Assembly: GCF_900167255.1 (NCBI RefSeq)
Contig: NZ_FUYB01000002.1
Span: forward strand, 124,001-188,000
Origin: Thiothrix eikelboomii
GTDB taxonomy: Bacteria > Pseudomonadota > Gammaproteobacteria > Thiotrichales > Thiotrichaceae
DNA: 64,000 bases
Direction: 5' to 3'
Of this stretch, positions 9,624-17,379 are shown piece after piece. Position 1 is the stretch's first letter. Each line of letters starts with the position of its first letter. The notes beneath the pieces were generated by a model. It did not search any database. It had not been told where the DNA came from and saw only the letters and a program-made list of their open reading frames with translations. The position numbers and the translations under genes were made by a program.

Positions 9624-10936
9624 GTTTCAAACAAGGCTTGGTTCGCGCCCGCAGCCATATCATTTTTCTGACCGGATTAGTGACCGCCTTTGGGCTAGTC
9701 GGCTGGTTAGAGGGGATCAGCATGGGCAATGCTGCAACCCCTGAAGCGATAGTGACCGCCAGTCAGGAGGTGAAAATTGCCCCTACGCGCCCGCTCACCG
9801 CAGAAGAATTAGCCTGGGCAAAAATTGCATGGAAGTATTTTCAGAACAATACCATTGCTGATACAGGTTTAGTCAACTCGGTTGATAATTATAATGCATC
9901 AACCTTGTGGGATACCTCGTCTTATCTGATGGCAGTGATTGCGGCACAGCGTCTAGGTTTGATTGACTCGATTGAATTTGATAGCCGTATTGCTAAAACC
10001 CTCGAGACTTTAGCAAAACTCCCCTTATTTGAAGGCAAATTACCCAATAAATCCTATAACACTCTTTCCCTGCAAATGGTTGACTATACCAATCAGCCCA
10101 GTGAAAAAGGTATCGGTTGGTCTGCGATTGATATTGGGCGCATTCTAGTACCGTTCAATGTGCTCGCATGGAATTACCCACAACATACCGCCGCAGTGAA
10201 ACAACTGATCGCCAGCTGGAATACTCAACCCCTGCTAGTAGATGGTGTGCTCTATGGTGCAGTCGTCACCGACCAAGGTGAAACCCAGTATGTGCAAGAA
10301 GGACGGTTGGGCTATGAAGAATATGCCGCCAAATCCTTTAATCTGATGGGGCTGGATGTTTCTAATTCACTGCGCTATACCGACTTTCTCAAATTTGTCG
10401 ACATTGAGGGGATTCAGATTGCTACTGATAGCCGTGACCCACAACAGTATGGTGCGCATAACTATGTGGTCAGCGAACCTTATATTCTTGATGGTATCGA
10501 ATTTGGTTGGGATCATATTTCTCAAGAATTAGCTTGGCGGGTGTATAAAGCCCAAGAAAAACGTGCTACCACTACCGGCATCCTAACAGCAGTCTCTGAA
10601 GATAATATTGATCAAGCGCCTTACTTCGTCTACAACACGGTATTTACCAGTGGCAAAGCATGGAATGCAATTACTGAAAAGGGTGAAGATGCCAGTCAAT
10701 TCAAAACTTTAAGTACCAAAGCAGCTTTTGGTTGGCATCTACTCTATGAGACTGATTATACCCACCGACTGATGAAAAAAGCGGCGAGTCTAGCTGATCC
10801 AGAACGCGGCTGGTATTCTGGCCTGTATGAGGTAAGTGGCCAACCGAATAAGGCGATTACGGCAAATACCAATGGTATTATTTTAGAAGCTTTGGCCTAT
10901 AAACAAACGGGCAAGCTTATGAAATTAAGTCATTAA
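9620..10936 (+). CDS. DUF3131 protein, probable glycan-associated periplasmic enzyme
   Basis: The 438-residue protein starts with a basic N-terminus and one hydrophobic segment (about 15-32), a signal anchor or signal peptide. The rest matches DUF3131 from about residue 60, with WKYFQNNT, TGLVNSVDNYNASTLWD and SYLMAVIAA. DUF3131 is related to alpha/alpha-barrel glycoside hydrolase-like proteins and often accompanies exopolysaccharide glycosyltransferases. The ATG overlaps the glycosyltransferase stop (ATGA), so the two are co-translated and probably act on the same polymer. Catalytic activity is not established for the family; hydrolysis or modification of the nascent glycan is an inference. 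Confidence 0.85.
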   Translation: MSFKQGLVRARSHIIFLTGLVTAFGLVGWLEGISMGNAATPEAIVTASQEVKIAPTRPLTAEELAWAKIAWKYFQNNTIADTGLVNSVDNYNASTLWDTSSYLMAVIAAQRLGLIDSIEFDSRIAKTLETLAKLPLFEGKLPNKSYNTLSLQMVDYTNQPSEKGIGWSAIDIGRILVPFNVLAWNYPQHTAAVKQLIASWNTQPLLVDGVLYGAVVTDQGETQYVQEGRLGYEEYAAKSFNLMGLDVSNSLRYTDFLKFVDIEGIQIATDSRDPQQYGAHNYVVSEPYILDGIEFGWDHISQELAWRVYKAQEKRATTTGILTAVSEDNIDQAPYFVYNTVFTSGKAWNAITEKGEDASQFKTLSTKAAFGWHLLYETDYTHRLMKKAASLADPERGWYSGLYEVSGQPNKAITANTNGIILEALAYKQTGKLMKLSH

Positions 10937-11080
10937 TTCGAGTTGATGACCTAAGCTGAGGCGTGTTATCGCTTTATCAAAACTCCATAGCAAACTGGAG
11001 CTATGCTGTTCCAGATTTTGCTTAAAATCTATACTTATACTAGTCTTAGCCTATCTATAACAACTCAAGGTTCAGCCACG

Positions 11081-11740
11081 ATGCAAACACTAGATGAAAG
11101 CAACAAGCCCCCTTTTAGTGCTGAAGAAATTCGCATCTTAGGGAGTCTGATGGAAAAACAATTAACGACACCGACGAATTATCCTCTGACCATCAATTCA
11201 CTGATGTTAGCTTGCAACCAAAAAACCAGCCGCGAGCCAATCATGAATTTAAAAGAAGGTGAAGTGGGGCATATTGCTCGTAGCTTGATTGAATTTGGCT
11301 GGATCGTCATGCAAAACAGCGGGCGTGCTCAACGAGTTGAGCATAAAGTGCAACGTCAATTAAATTTAACACCCCAGCAGCAGGCCGTTTTAGCCGTATT
11401 GATGCTACGTCGCCCACAAACCCTGAATGAATTAAAATTACGCACTGAACGCATGGCAGAGTTCACACAAACTGAACAAATCCGCACTATACTTGAAACG
11501 TGGCTGAGTGCTGAACCCCCTTTAGTCATGAAATTACCTCCTCAAGCAGGCCAGCGAGAGGAGCGTTATTATCATACTTTGGGTAGGGAAACTTTCGAGC
11601 TACTACAGGCTGAAGCCAACGCAGCTCGATCACAAGAGACGCCTGAGCTTCAGCCTTCACACGTTGAGCTATTAGTTAAACGTCTGGACGAATTAGAGCA
11701 ACGAATTAACCAGCTTGAAGAACTTGTGACCAATGGTTAG
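11081..11740 (+). CDS. yceH: YceH family protein (DUF480)
   Basis: The 219-residue soluble protein matches the YceH/DUF480 family, which has two winged-helix domains. Diagnostic stretches are RILGSLMEKQLTTP, YPLTINSLMLACNQK and VLAVLMLRRPQTLNELK. The C-terminus is a short coiled coil with a leucine-rich heptad pattern. ATG 11081 is chosen because it begins right before the conserved domain and has AAGG about 10 bases upstream; the frame is open 78 bases further. Molecular function is not known in the family. It is monocistronic, with a candidate terminator or small RNA about 100 bases downstream. Confidence 0.9.
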   Translation: MQTLDESNKPPFSAEEIRILGSLMEKQLTTPTNYPLTINSLMLACNQKTSREPIMNLKEGEVGHIARSLIEFGWIVMQNSGRAQRVEHKVQRQLNLTPQQQAVLAVLMLRRPQTLNELKLRTERMAEFTQTEQIRTILETWLSAEPPLVMKLPPQAGQREERYYHTLGRETFELLQAEANAARSQETPELQPSHVELLVKRLDELEQRINQLEELVTNG

Positions 11741-11845
11741 TTAAACTAACCCAGCAGGATAAATTTCATCACTTGTGCATTGCAACAATATTGACTAATA
11801 TAGATTTCATAGCACGGTTTTACTGAAGTGCAAAACAGTTTGTCG

Positions 11846-11913
11846 GCGCTCGCAGCTTAATAGGTAGATGACTCCTCCTCTCCTCCAATCATATACCGTT
11901 GCGAGCGCTTTTT
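11846..11913 (+). ncRNA. Candidate small RNA or 3'-UTR hairpin with CU-rich, anti-Shine-Dalgarno-like loop
   Basis: A perfect 9-bp stem (GCGCTCGCA at 11846-11854 with TGCGAGCGC at 11900-11908) is followed by T5, the form of a Rho-independent terminator. Its large 45-nt loop contains a second helix (GGTA 11863-11866 with TACC 11894-11897) that presents CTCCTCCTCTCCTCC (11872-11886). This would be complementary to ribosome binding sites, as in several known CU-rich-loop small RNAs. It lies between yceH and the convergent rluE, outside any coding frame. It may be an independent small RNA or the processed 3' end of yceH mRNA; I see no convincing promoter of its own. Confidence 0.5.
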
Positions 11914-11955
11914 AATTTCTCTGGGTTTATTGCAAACTCGCTAAAGCGCTGGACA

Positions 11956-12492
11956 TCAAGCATAGCGCCATTGCCCACATGCTAAGCCGTCCAGCGTCCA
12001 CATCCCAATCTGATAACGAATCAATCTTAAGGTCGGAAAGCCTACCGCTGCGGTCATACGTCGTACTTGGCGATTCCGGCCTTCACGAATTTTTAACTCT
12101 AACCAACTGACTGGAATAGATTTTCTAACACGAATCGGTGGCTGACGCGGCCATAAATTCGCTGGCTCAGGGATTAGTTGCACCTGAGCAGGCAAAGTCC
12201 AACCATCATTGAGTTGCACACCCGTCGCTAAAGCCTGCAAAGCTTCTGGGGTTGGCTCGCCTTCTACCTGTACCCAATAAGTCTTAAAGGTTTTATGCTT
12301 AGGGTCGGCAATGCGCTGTTGCAAGCGCCCATCATTGGTCAGAACCAATAAACCTTCACTATCTCGATCCAAACGTCCTGCCGCATAAAACTTAGGAACT
12401 GGAATAAAATCAGCCAGTGTTAGTCGACCCACTTCAGCAGTGAATTGGCACAGCACATCATAAGGTTTGTTAAATAAAATCACTTCAGACAT
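11956..12492 (-). CDS. rluE: 23S rRNA pseudouridine synthase, RluE type
   Basis: The 178-residue protein is a short RsuA/RluB/E/F-family pseudouridine synthase without an S4 domain, the length and form of RluE, which modifies U2457 of 23S rRNA in E. coli. The catalytic Asp is in [15 protein letters not shown]. Further family signatures are KTYWVQVEG and [21 protein letters not shown]. It starts [14 protein letters not shown] with the expected first strand. It follows apbE on the same strand with 15 bp between them. The exact target uridine is assigned by family and length, not shown directly. Confidence 0.92.
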   Translation of the reverse strand: MSEVILFNKPYDVLCQFTAEVGRLTLADFIPVPKFYAAGRLDRDSEGLLVLTNDGRLQQRIADPKHKTFKTYWVQVEGEPTPEALQALATGVQLNDGWTLPAQVQLIPEPANLWPRQPPIRVRKSIPVSWLELKIREGRNRQVRRMTAAVGFPTLRLIRYQIGMWTLDGLACGQWRYA

Positions 12493-12507
12493 CGGCTAGG
12501 CCTAACA

Positions 12508-13557
12508 TCAGGGTTTGGATAATAAAGGCTGAAACCCTGCTGTGGCATAAGTTTCAAACCCCTGATCAGTCCGCCAGATAAAAAACGCCTTGAGCTGATG
12601 TTGATCAGCAAAAACCTTACCTTTCAGCTCACCCATTGCCATCAGCATGGTTGAATAGGCATCTGCTAAACTGGCCGTATCTGCAACCACTGAAACTGAG
12701 GCTAAACTATGACTGACCGTCTGCCCCGTCTTGGTATCAAGGGTATGCGAATAGCGCTTACCGCTTTCGATAAAAAAATCACGATAATCCCCCGAAGTCG
12801 ACAGCCCTGCATCCACTAAATGCATACCCTGCTGCACACTACGGACTGAATCAACCGGTTTTTCAATCCCGATGCGCCAAGCATCTCCTCGGGGGCTTGA
12901 GCCTAAAGTACGTACCTCGCCACCGACTTCGACCATATACTGTTTAATCCCCTGCTGTTCGAAATACTCAGCCAATAAATCCACTGCATAACCGGGTGCA
13001 ATCGAAGCTAGATCCACATAAAGATCGGCTTGCGTCTTACGCAAAGCAGGCGGATTTTCTTGAGTTAAGAGTTTTTCATAACCTACTTTGGCTAGGGCAA
13101 GCTTAATCTCTGCTTCACTTGGAGGCTTAGTGTTGGTCTTTGCCTGACTCCCAAACCCCCAAAGATTCACCAACGGCCCAACGGTTATATCATAGACCCC
13201 TTCACTCAACTGACTCACTTGCTGGGCAGTTTGCACGAGTTTGACTAAATCCGAGGAAACTGGAAACCATTCCGTTGACTGTGCCTGATTAAAACGCGAG
13301 ATTTCTGAATCTTGACGCCAATTAGACATTTGCTCATCAATGCGCTCTAAAATCTGCTCAACGCTAGCCCGAAGTTCTTTAGCCTGATGCGGGCTATTTG
13401 GCGGAGGTACTAGAGTAATATGCCAAGTAGTCCCCATACTCTCGCCTTGTAAACGCAGCGAGTCTTGCTGGTTAGAACTACAGGCTACCAACCAAACTGC
13501 CAAGCTTAAAACCAACATCCAAGCTGGCAGCAGAGTTATTTTTTTTAAGCCGAGCAT
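12508..13557 (-). CDS. apbE: FAD:protein FMN transferase (ApbE lipoprotein)
   Basis: The protein (349 residues from ATG 13557) matches ApbE, which attaches FMN covalently to threonines of periplasmic or membrane flavoproteins such as NqrB/C and RnfG/D. A lipoprotein signal ends in the lipobox LVAC. Motifs include GTTWHIT, GPLVNLWGFG, VDLASIAPGYAVD, EVGGEVR, and near the C-terminus ADAYSTMLMAMG. An upstream in-frame start at 13623 would overlap the GTPase gene by 62 bp; ATG 13557 places the lipoprotein signal at the N-terminus and leaves only 4 bp, so it is preferred. No target flavoprotein is in the window. Confidence 0.93.
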   Translation of the reverse strand: MLGLKKITLLPAWMLVLSLAVWLVACSSNQQDSLRLQGESMGTTWHITLVPPPNSPHQAKELRASVEQILERIDEQMSNWRQDSEISRFNQAQSTEWFPVSSDLVKLVQTAQQVSQLSEGVYDITVGPLVNLWGFGSQAKTNTKPPSEAEIKLALAKVGYEKLLTQENPPALRKTQADLYVDLASIAPGYAVDLLAEYFEQQGIKQYMVEVGGEVRTLGSSPRGDAWRIGIEKPVDSVRSVQQGMHLVDAGLSTSGDYRDFFIESGKRYSHTLDTKTGQTVSHSLASVSVVADTASLADAYSTMLMAMGELKGKVFADQHQLKAFFIWRTDQGFETYATAGFQPLLSKP

Positions 13558-13561
13558 ACGA

Positions 13562-15016
13562 TTAACGCTGTTTAACTGGTGTCGTAACGGCTTCACGCCC
13601 TGACGGATTGGTAAAACGGTCATTCAGACGTTGGACTAAACGATCCACTGAATGACGAATATTATCCAACCGACGGCGATTCAAACTACCCCAACCGGCG
13701 GGTTTGCTTTGGAAAATAGAACGAAACCAACCCGTACTTTTCTGGAAAGCAGCCTGCAAATTTCCATAAGGTTCTTCTGCACTGAGTGGTTTAGCTAGAT
13801 AATGCCGGACTTTGCTACGAATCAGGAAATGAATCACCAATAAAATCATCAATGGCAAGACAATAGCAAGCACGGATAACACGGGGCTGGCTTGTACGTC
13901 TGGCAACCAATCAGGGTTAAAATTCAACCCTTGCCACCAGCCCAGCCAAACACTTAAAGCAATTCCGCCCACCGCTAAAGCCGCCAGAGCGATGCCATCC
14001 CAAATTAACGTATCACGCCGCCAACGTTGTAACAGGGTACGCAAACGCGGTACAGCTTGTTGCTCAATCTGATTACTGGTCGACTCTAAATTACCAATAA
14101 TCCGATAAACCCGTTCAACATTAACACCATCAATCCGTTCCATAATGCGAACATAATCAGCATCCCGCTTAGCAACATAGCGCGCCCAAACCGCTTCATC
14201 CGCAACGGGTACTGCGAGGCGATCATTAAACAGAATATGAAAGCTGCCTGCCGATAGACCACTTTGCACCAACGCTTTCTGCCAAGAGGCGACAATATCT
14301 TCTAAATTATCTTCTCGTGCCGAGGTATCAATTTGGTTGAGGATAAACAGGAATTTAGAATTATCATTCCGACGCTGAGTACCACGCACTAAATGCTCTA
14401 AAGTATCCTGCATGGCCCCCGGCTCAGGGTGGCGAGCATCGAAAAAGACCAACACCAGATCCGATAACTCAATAATATGATCCGTCAACCGCAAAATCGC
14501 CTTGCGCTGTGCATCCGCATCGAATCCGGGCGAGTCAATTAAAATTCGCCCACGCAGCTTTTCGCTAGGTGCGGCTTTCATTTGCAGATAGTTATCAATC
14601 CGTGAGCCTTCACCCGCACTGACTGCTTCAATTTCCTCACCAATTTGATAAAAAGGAAAACGTGGATCACCATCCAAAGCCAAGCCGGGTAAAGTACGCT
14701 GGGTTCCATCAGGGCTATAAGTGATGACCGTGAAACGATCATCCACGGCTTGATTACCGGTGCGTTGCAATTCTAGGCCGAGATAGGTATTAATAAAACT
14801 CGACTTGCCCGCTGAAAATGTCCCCAGAATTGAAATCAAGGGCCACCAAGAAATCCGCGTTGCATAGGACTCACCCGCTGCTAATAAGCCGATTTTTTTG
14901 GCAACTACATCGAGTTCACGGTATTTGCCAACCACATCCACCATTGTGGGATTTTCCCGCTTTAAATGCTCTTGCAGCAGATTAAGGCGTTGTTCCATGC
15001 GTTTATCAGGGGTCAT
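13562..15016 (-). CDS. Membrane-anchored dynamin-like GTPase
   Basis: The 484-residue protein has a GTPase domain with P-loop GTFSAGKSS (65-73), G3 motif DSPGFD and G4 motif NQID. After it come two closely spaced hydrophobic segments (about 340-395) that would form a membrane hairpin, then a basic C-terminal region. The layout resembles bacterial dynamin-like or YfjP-type GTPases that remodel or organise membranes. The G4 motif is NQID rather than NKxD. It is the most downstream gene of a minus-strand group with a coiled-coil membrane protein, a TPR protein and a ParA-like ATPase. Its cellular role is unknown; membrane shaping is an inference. Confidence 0.82.
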   Translation of the reverse strand: MTPDKRMEQRLNLLQEHLKRENPTMVDVVGKYRELDVVAKKIGLLAAGESYATRISWWPLISILGTFSAGKSSFINTYLGLELQRTGNQAVDDRFTVITYSPDGTQRTLPGLALDGDPRFPFYQIGEEIEAVSAGEGSRIDNYLQMKAAPSEKLRGRILIDSPGFDADAQRKAILRLTDHIIELSDLVLVFFDARHPEPGAMQDTLEHLVRGTQRRNDNSKFLFILNQIDTSAREDNLEDIVASWQKALVQSGLSAGSFHILFNDRLAVPVADEAVWARYVAKRDADYVRIMERIDGVNVERVYRIIGNLESTSNQIEQQAVPRLRTLLQRWRRDTLIWDGIALAALAVGGIALSVWLGWWQGLNFNPDWLPDVQASPVLSVLAIVLPLMILLVIHFLIRSKVRHYLAKPLSAEEPYGNLQAAFQKSTGWFRSIFQSKPAGWGSLNRRRLDNIRHSVDRLVQRLNDRFTNPSGREAVTTPVKQR

Positions 15017-15049
15017 GCGACGATCCTTTATTTAATAATGCCAACCTAC

Positions 15050-15802
15050 CTAAGTTGCAGCTGATGATGCATTCAGCTGTGAACGACCGCCTCCTTGAGG
15101 ACTGGTAGGTTGTTTAGACTGTTGATTTACCGGGGTAGCAGGTTGAGTTTGCGGTAGGGTCGGTGCAAGCCCTTGCTGCCCCTGATAAGGCCAACCGGCA
15201 TTATAATACGGACTAGGATAATAAGGTACTAGCGGTGTAGTCGGTAAGGACATCGGTGGAGGACTGTCATTCCCACCACCAAAAGGCATAAAGCTGTTAA
15301 ACAAGCGCATAGGCTTAGAAATACTCCGATTCATACTCCACATATCATGCTGCATATTATAAGCTGATGCTGCCATGTGCTGAGTAGAAGCATTCATTTG
15401 TGTCACATCATTCGACATCTGCTGAGTGCTATTATTCATCGCATGCATATTGCTAGACATCGCATTGGTGGAATTAACAATACTGCCCATCTGCCCTGAC
15501 ATGATGGTCATACTGCTAGAAATACTCAGCATACTGCTATTGACTGAAGCACTTAATTGCACAATCGTCTCTGCTAGACGATTCACATCACTGGTCAAAC
15601 GCTGGATTAAATAAAAACCATAGCCTGCCAAAATGACGAAGGCAACTAATGAAGGATAAACCAAAAATTTTAGAACCGTCGTTGCATTAGACTGCCGTGA
15701 CTCAAACTGGCGTAAGTCCTGCTCAACATCAGTTAATTCGTGCTCGACACTTTTTAACTCTGAATTAACTTCATCTAAAGACACATTAGATTGAGTCGAC
15801 AT
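15050..15802 (-). CDS. Coiled-coil membrane protein with Met/Ser/Asn-rich heptad region and Pro/Tyr-rich tail
   Basis: The 250-residue protein begins with an acidic helical segment (SELKSVEHELTDVEQDL), has one membrane segment (about 43-67), then a long region of repeating short units such as NSTNAMSSNMHAMNNST that looks like a coiled coil with Met at core positions. The tail is rich in Pro, Tyr and Gln (YYPSPYYNAGWPYQGQQ). ATG 15802 is chosen because AGGAG lies about 11 bases upstream; the open frame extends 54 bases more. I do not recognise a family. Topology suggests that the repeat region is periplasmic. Its neighbours are the dynamin-like GTPase and the TPR protein. Confidence 0.65.
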   Translation of the reverse strand: MSTQSNVSLDEVNSELKSVEHELTDVEQDLRQFESRQSNATTVLKFLVYPSLVAFVILAGYGFYLIQRLTSDVNRLAETIVQLSASVNSSMLSISSSMTIMSGQMGSIVNSTNAMSSNMHAMNNSTQQMSNDVTQMNASTQHMAASAYNMQHDMWSMNRSISKPMRLFNSFMPFGGGNDSPPPMSLPTTPLVPYYPSPYYNAGWPYQGQQGLAPTLPQTQPATPVNQQSKQPTSPQGGGRSQLNASSAAT

Positions 15803-15868
15803 GTAGGATGCTCCTGTGGGTTTGTAAAGGAGCTCCAACTCGCTGGAGATCCCCAACCATAAAACATT

Positions 15869-15891
15869 AGGCTACAAAACAGTTGCAGCCT
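15869..15891. terminator. Inverted repeat, possible weak terminator
   Basis: AGGCTACAA (15869-15877) pairs with TTGCAGCCT (15883-15891) with one G-U, loop of 5. On the plus strand it is followed shortly by T5; on the minus strand, where the genes run, only by a short T-run. It lies between the TPR gene and the coiled-coil gene and could reduce read-through. Weak evidence. Confidence 0.3.
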
Positions 15892-15957
15892 GCCTTTTTA
15901 TCTTTGGTGGATTAAGGGAGCGTGGCCTGCCTATTGACCTGCCACGACTCAGTTTTA

Positions 15958-16662
15958 TTATTTTATGGCAGCACCAATTTCGGCAGCTTTAGTGGGATCA
16001 ACGACATCCGCATAAACTTTAATGCTTTGCAATTCAGCCACCCGACCTTGCTCTGCAAGCCAAGGCGCAATTTCCACATACAAACTCACTGCTTCAGTAC
16101 TTTTACCTTGCTTCCAGTAAACATTCGCCAATTCGCCTTTATAGTCTGGCTGATTGTCTTTCTTTAATAAAGACTGATAGAAGCTGACTGAGCGATCATA
16201 CTCGCCACTCCAATAAGCTTCACGTGCTGCTAGTAATAGGTCTTCTGCACTCGAGTTTTCGTTCACTGCTTGGCCAGCAGCCTGATTAGCAGTAGCCGTT
16301 GCAGCTTCTGCAGGGGCTGCACCCGCTGCCACTTGCTCAGTCACAGAAACTGAACCTGTAGCTGCTGCTTGCTCAGCAGCGGCCTGTTGTTGAGTAGCAC
16401 TGGCATCAGCAGCTGGCAAAGCAGCGGCGGCTTGTGCCGTGGTAGAAGCTGCTTCATGACCTGCAGCTGCTTGATTGGCAGCCACTGCTTCATGACCTGC
16501 AGGCTCTTGCTGTGCCTGTACTTCATGCTGGCCTGCTTTAGCCTGATGTTCCTTCTTGGGTGGCGCACCGCTGCCCACAATCCAATTTAAAACAATAGCA
16601 ATAGCGGCCAGTATCCAAGCAAACGCTATGGGATGTACTAATAGCCAACGGAAAGCTTTCAT
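15958..16662 (-). CDS. Single-pass membrane protein with Ala/Gln-rich linker and C-terminal TPR region
   Basis: The 234-residue protein has one N-terminal membrane segment (about 8-30), then roughly 110 residues dominated by Ala, Gln, Glu and His (HEAVAANQAAAGHEA-type repeats) and a C-terminal domain of two to three TPR-like helical repeats (AAREAYWSGEYDRSVSFYQ, ELANVYWKQGKSTEAVSLY). TPR regions bind other proteins, so it may be a scaffold. It lies 31 bp downstream of the ParA-like gene and upstream of the coiled-coil gene. No known family is recognised; the low-complexity linker suggests the TPR part is extended away from the membrane. Confidence 0.7.
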   Translation of the reverse strand: MKAFRWLLVHPIAFAWILAAIAIVLNWIVGSGAPPKKEHQAKAGQHEVQAQQEPAGHEAVAANQAAAGHEAASTTAQAAAALPAADASATQQQAAAEQAAATGSVSVTEQVAAGAAPAEAATATANQAAGQAVNENSSAEDLLLAAREAYWSGEYDRSVSFYQSLLKKDNQPDYKGELANVYWKQGKSTEAVSLYVEIAPWLAEQGRVAELQSIKVYADVVDPTKAAEIGAAIK

Positions 16663-16693
16663 GGATATCTCCTATTCCAAACCCCGAATACGG

Positions 16694-17323
16694 TTAATTA
16701 ATAAGGTGGTAAAGCTCCCGCCCCAAAGCATCTATCTCAGCAGAAGCCTTAGAACGCGGTTCCATTTCAAATACCGCTAAACCCTCACTAAAAGAGCGGC
16801 GATACGTTGTTCTTAAATAAAGACGTGAATCTAATAACTGCAGCCCGTCTAACGTCTTCAGGGCCTCAGCCGCTTCTGTGGTTTCACGCACAGAGGCATG
16901 GGTATCTGCACGATTCAGCAGAGCCAATAATTTAACGGGTCGCTGCTCACGAATCTCTGCAATCATTTTTAAAAAACGTTGGGTTGACCATACGTCAGCT
17001 TGGCTAGGTGAAACGGGAATCAAAATATGATCTGCACGTTGAATAGCCACCTGTGTAGCCTGCATATCCGATAAACCCATATCCACCAAAACATGCGTAT
17101 TCTGCCCCTCCATACCTAAACCTTCGGCATAACGCTCTGGTTTAATCTGTGGCAAATAACCTTCCTCAGCACGAATATCAAAGGCATCGGAGGTCGTGCT
17201 TTGTGGGTCAAGATCATACACCAACACATGAAGATTTTGGCGTGTTGCTGCCCATAGCGCGAGGTTAAAAGTGACCGTACTTTTACCCGTTCCACCCTTC
17301 AAATTACCAATTAATGTAATCAT
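16694..17323 (-). CDS. ParA/MinD-type ATPase
   Basis: The 209-residue protein has the deviant Walker A motif KGGTGKST (9-16) at the extreme N-terminus, the Walker A' region VYDLDPQST, and the segment HVLVDMGLSD in place of Walker B. It is a small ParA-family ATPase without an N-terminal DNA-binding domain, like orphan ParA proteins that position cellular cargo (protein clusters, carboxysomes, chemotaxis arrays). No parB or origin is adjacent. Neighbours encode membrane scaffolds, a dynamin-like GTPase and a secreted repeat protein, so it may position the structure they form (inference). Confidence 0.85.
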   Translation of the reverse strand: MITLIGNLKGGTGKSTVTFNLALWAATRQNLHVLVYDLDPQSTTSDAFDIRAEEGYLPQIKPERYAEGLGMEGQNTHVLVDMGLSDMQATQVAIQRADHILIPVSPSQADVWSTQRFLKMIAEIREQRPVKLLALLNRADTHASVRETTEAAEALKTLDGLQLLDSRLYLRTTYRRSFSEGLAVFEMEPRSKASAEIDALGRELYHLIN

Positions 17324-17379
17324 GCCCGCTATTCACCTATTACAAGCTAACCATGCCCGCGCTAGCTTGCTAGCTCCTA

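Noticed and set aside
56-10936. Cyclic-di-GMP control of the glycan synthase
   Set aside because: No GGDEF, EAL, HD-GYP or PilZ domain was found in this island, so only the partner-switch route is supported.
16694-17323. Plasmid or chromosome partition locus
   Set aside because: The ATPase has the ParA fold but there is no parB, no parS-like repeat and no replication gene, so an origin or plasmid is not supported.
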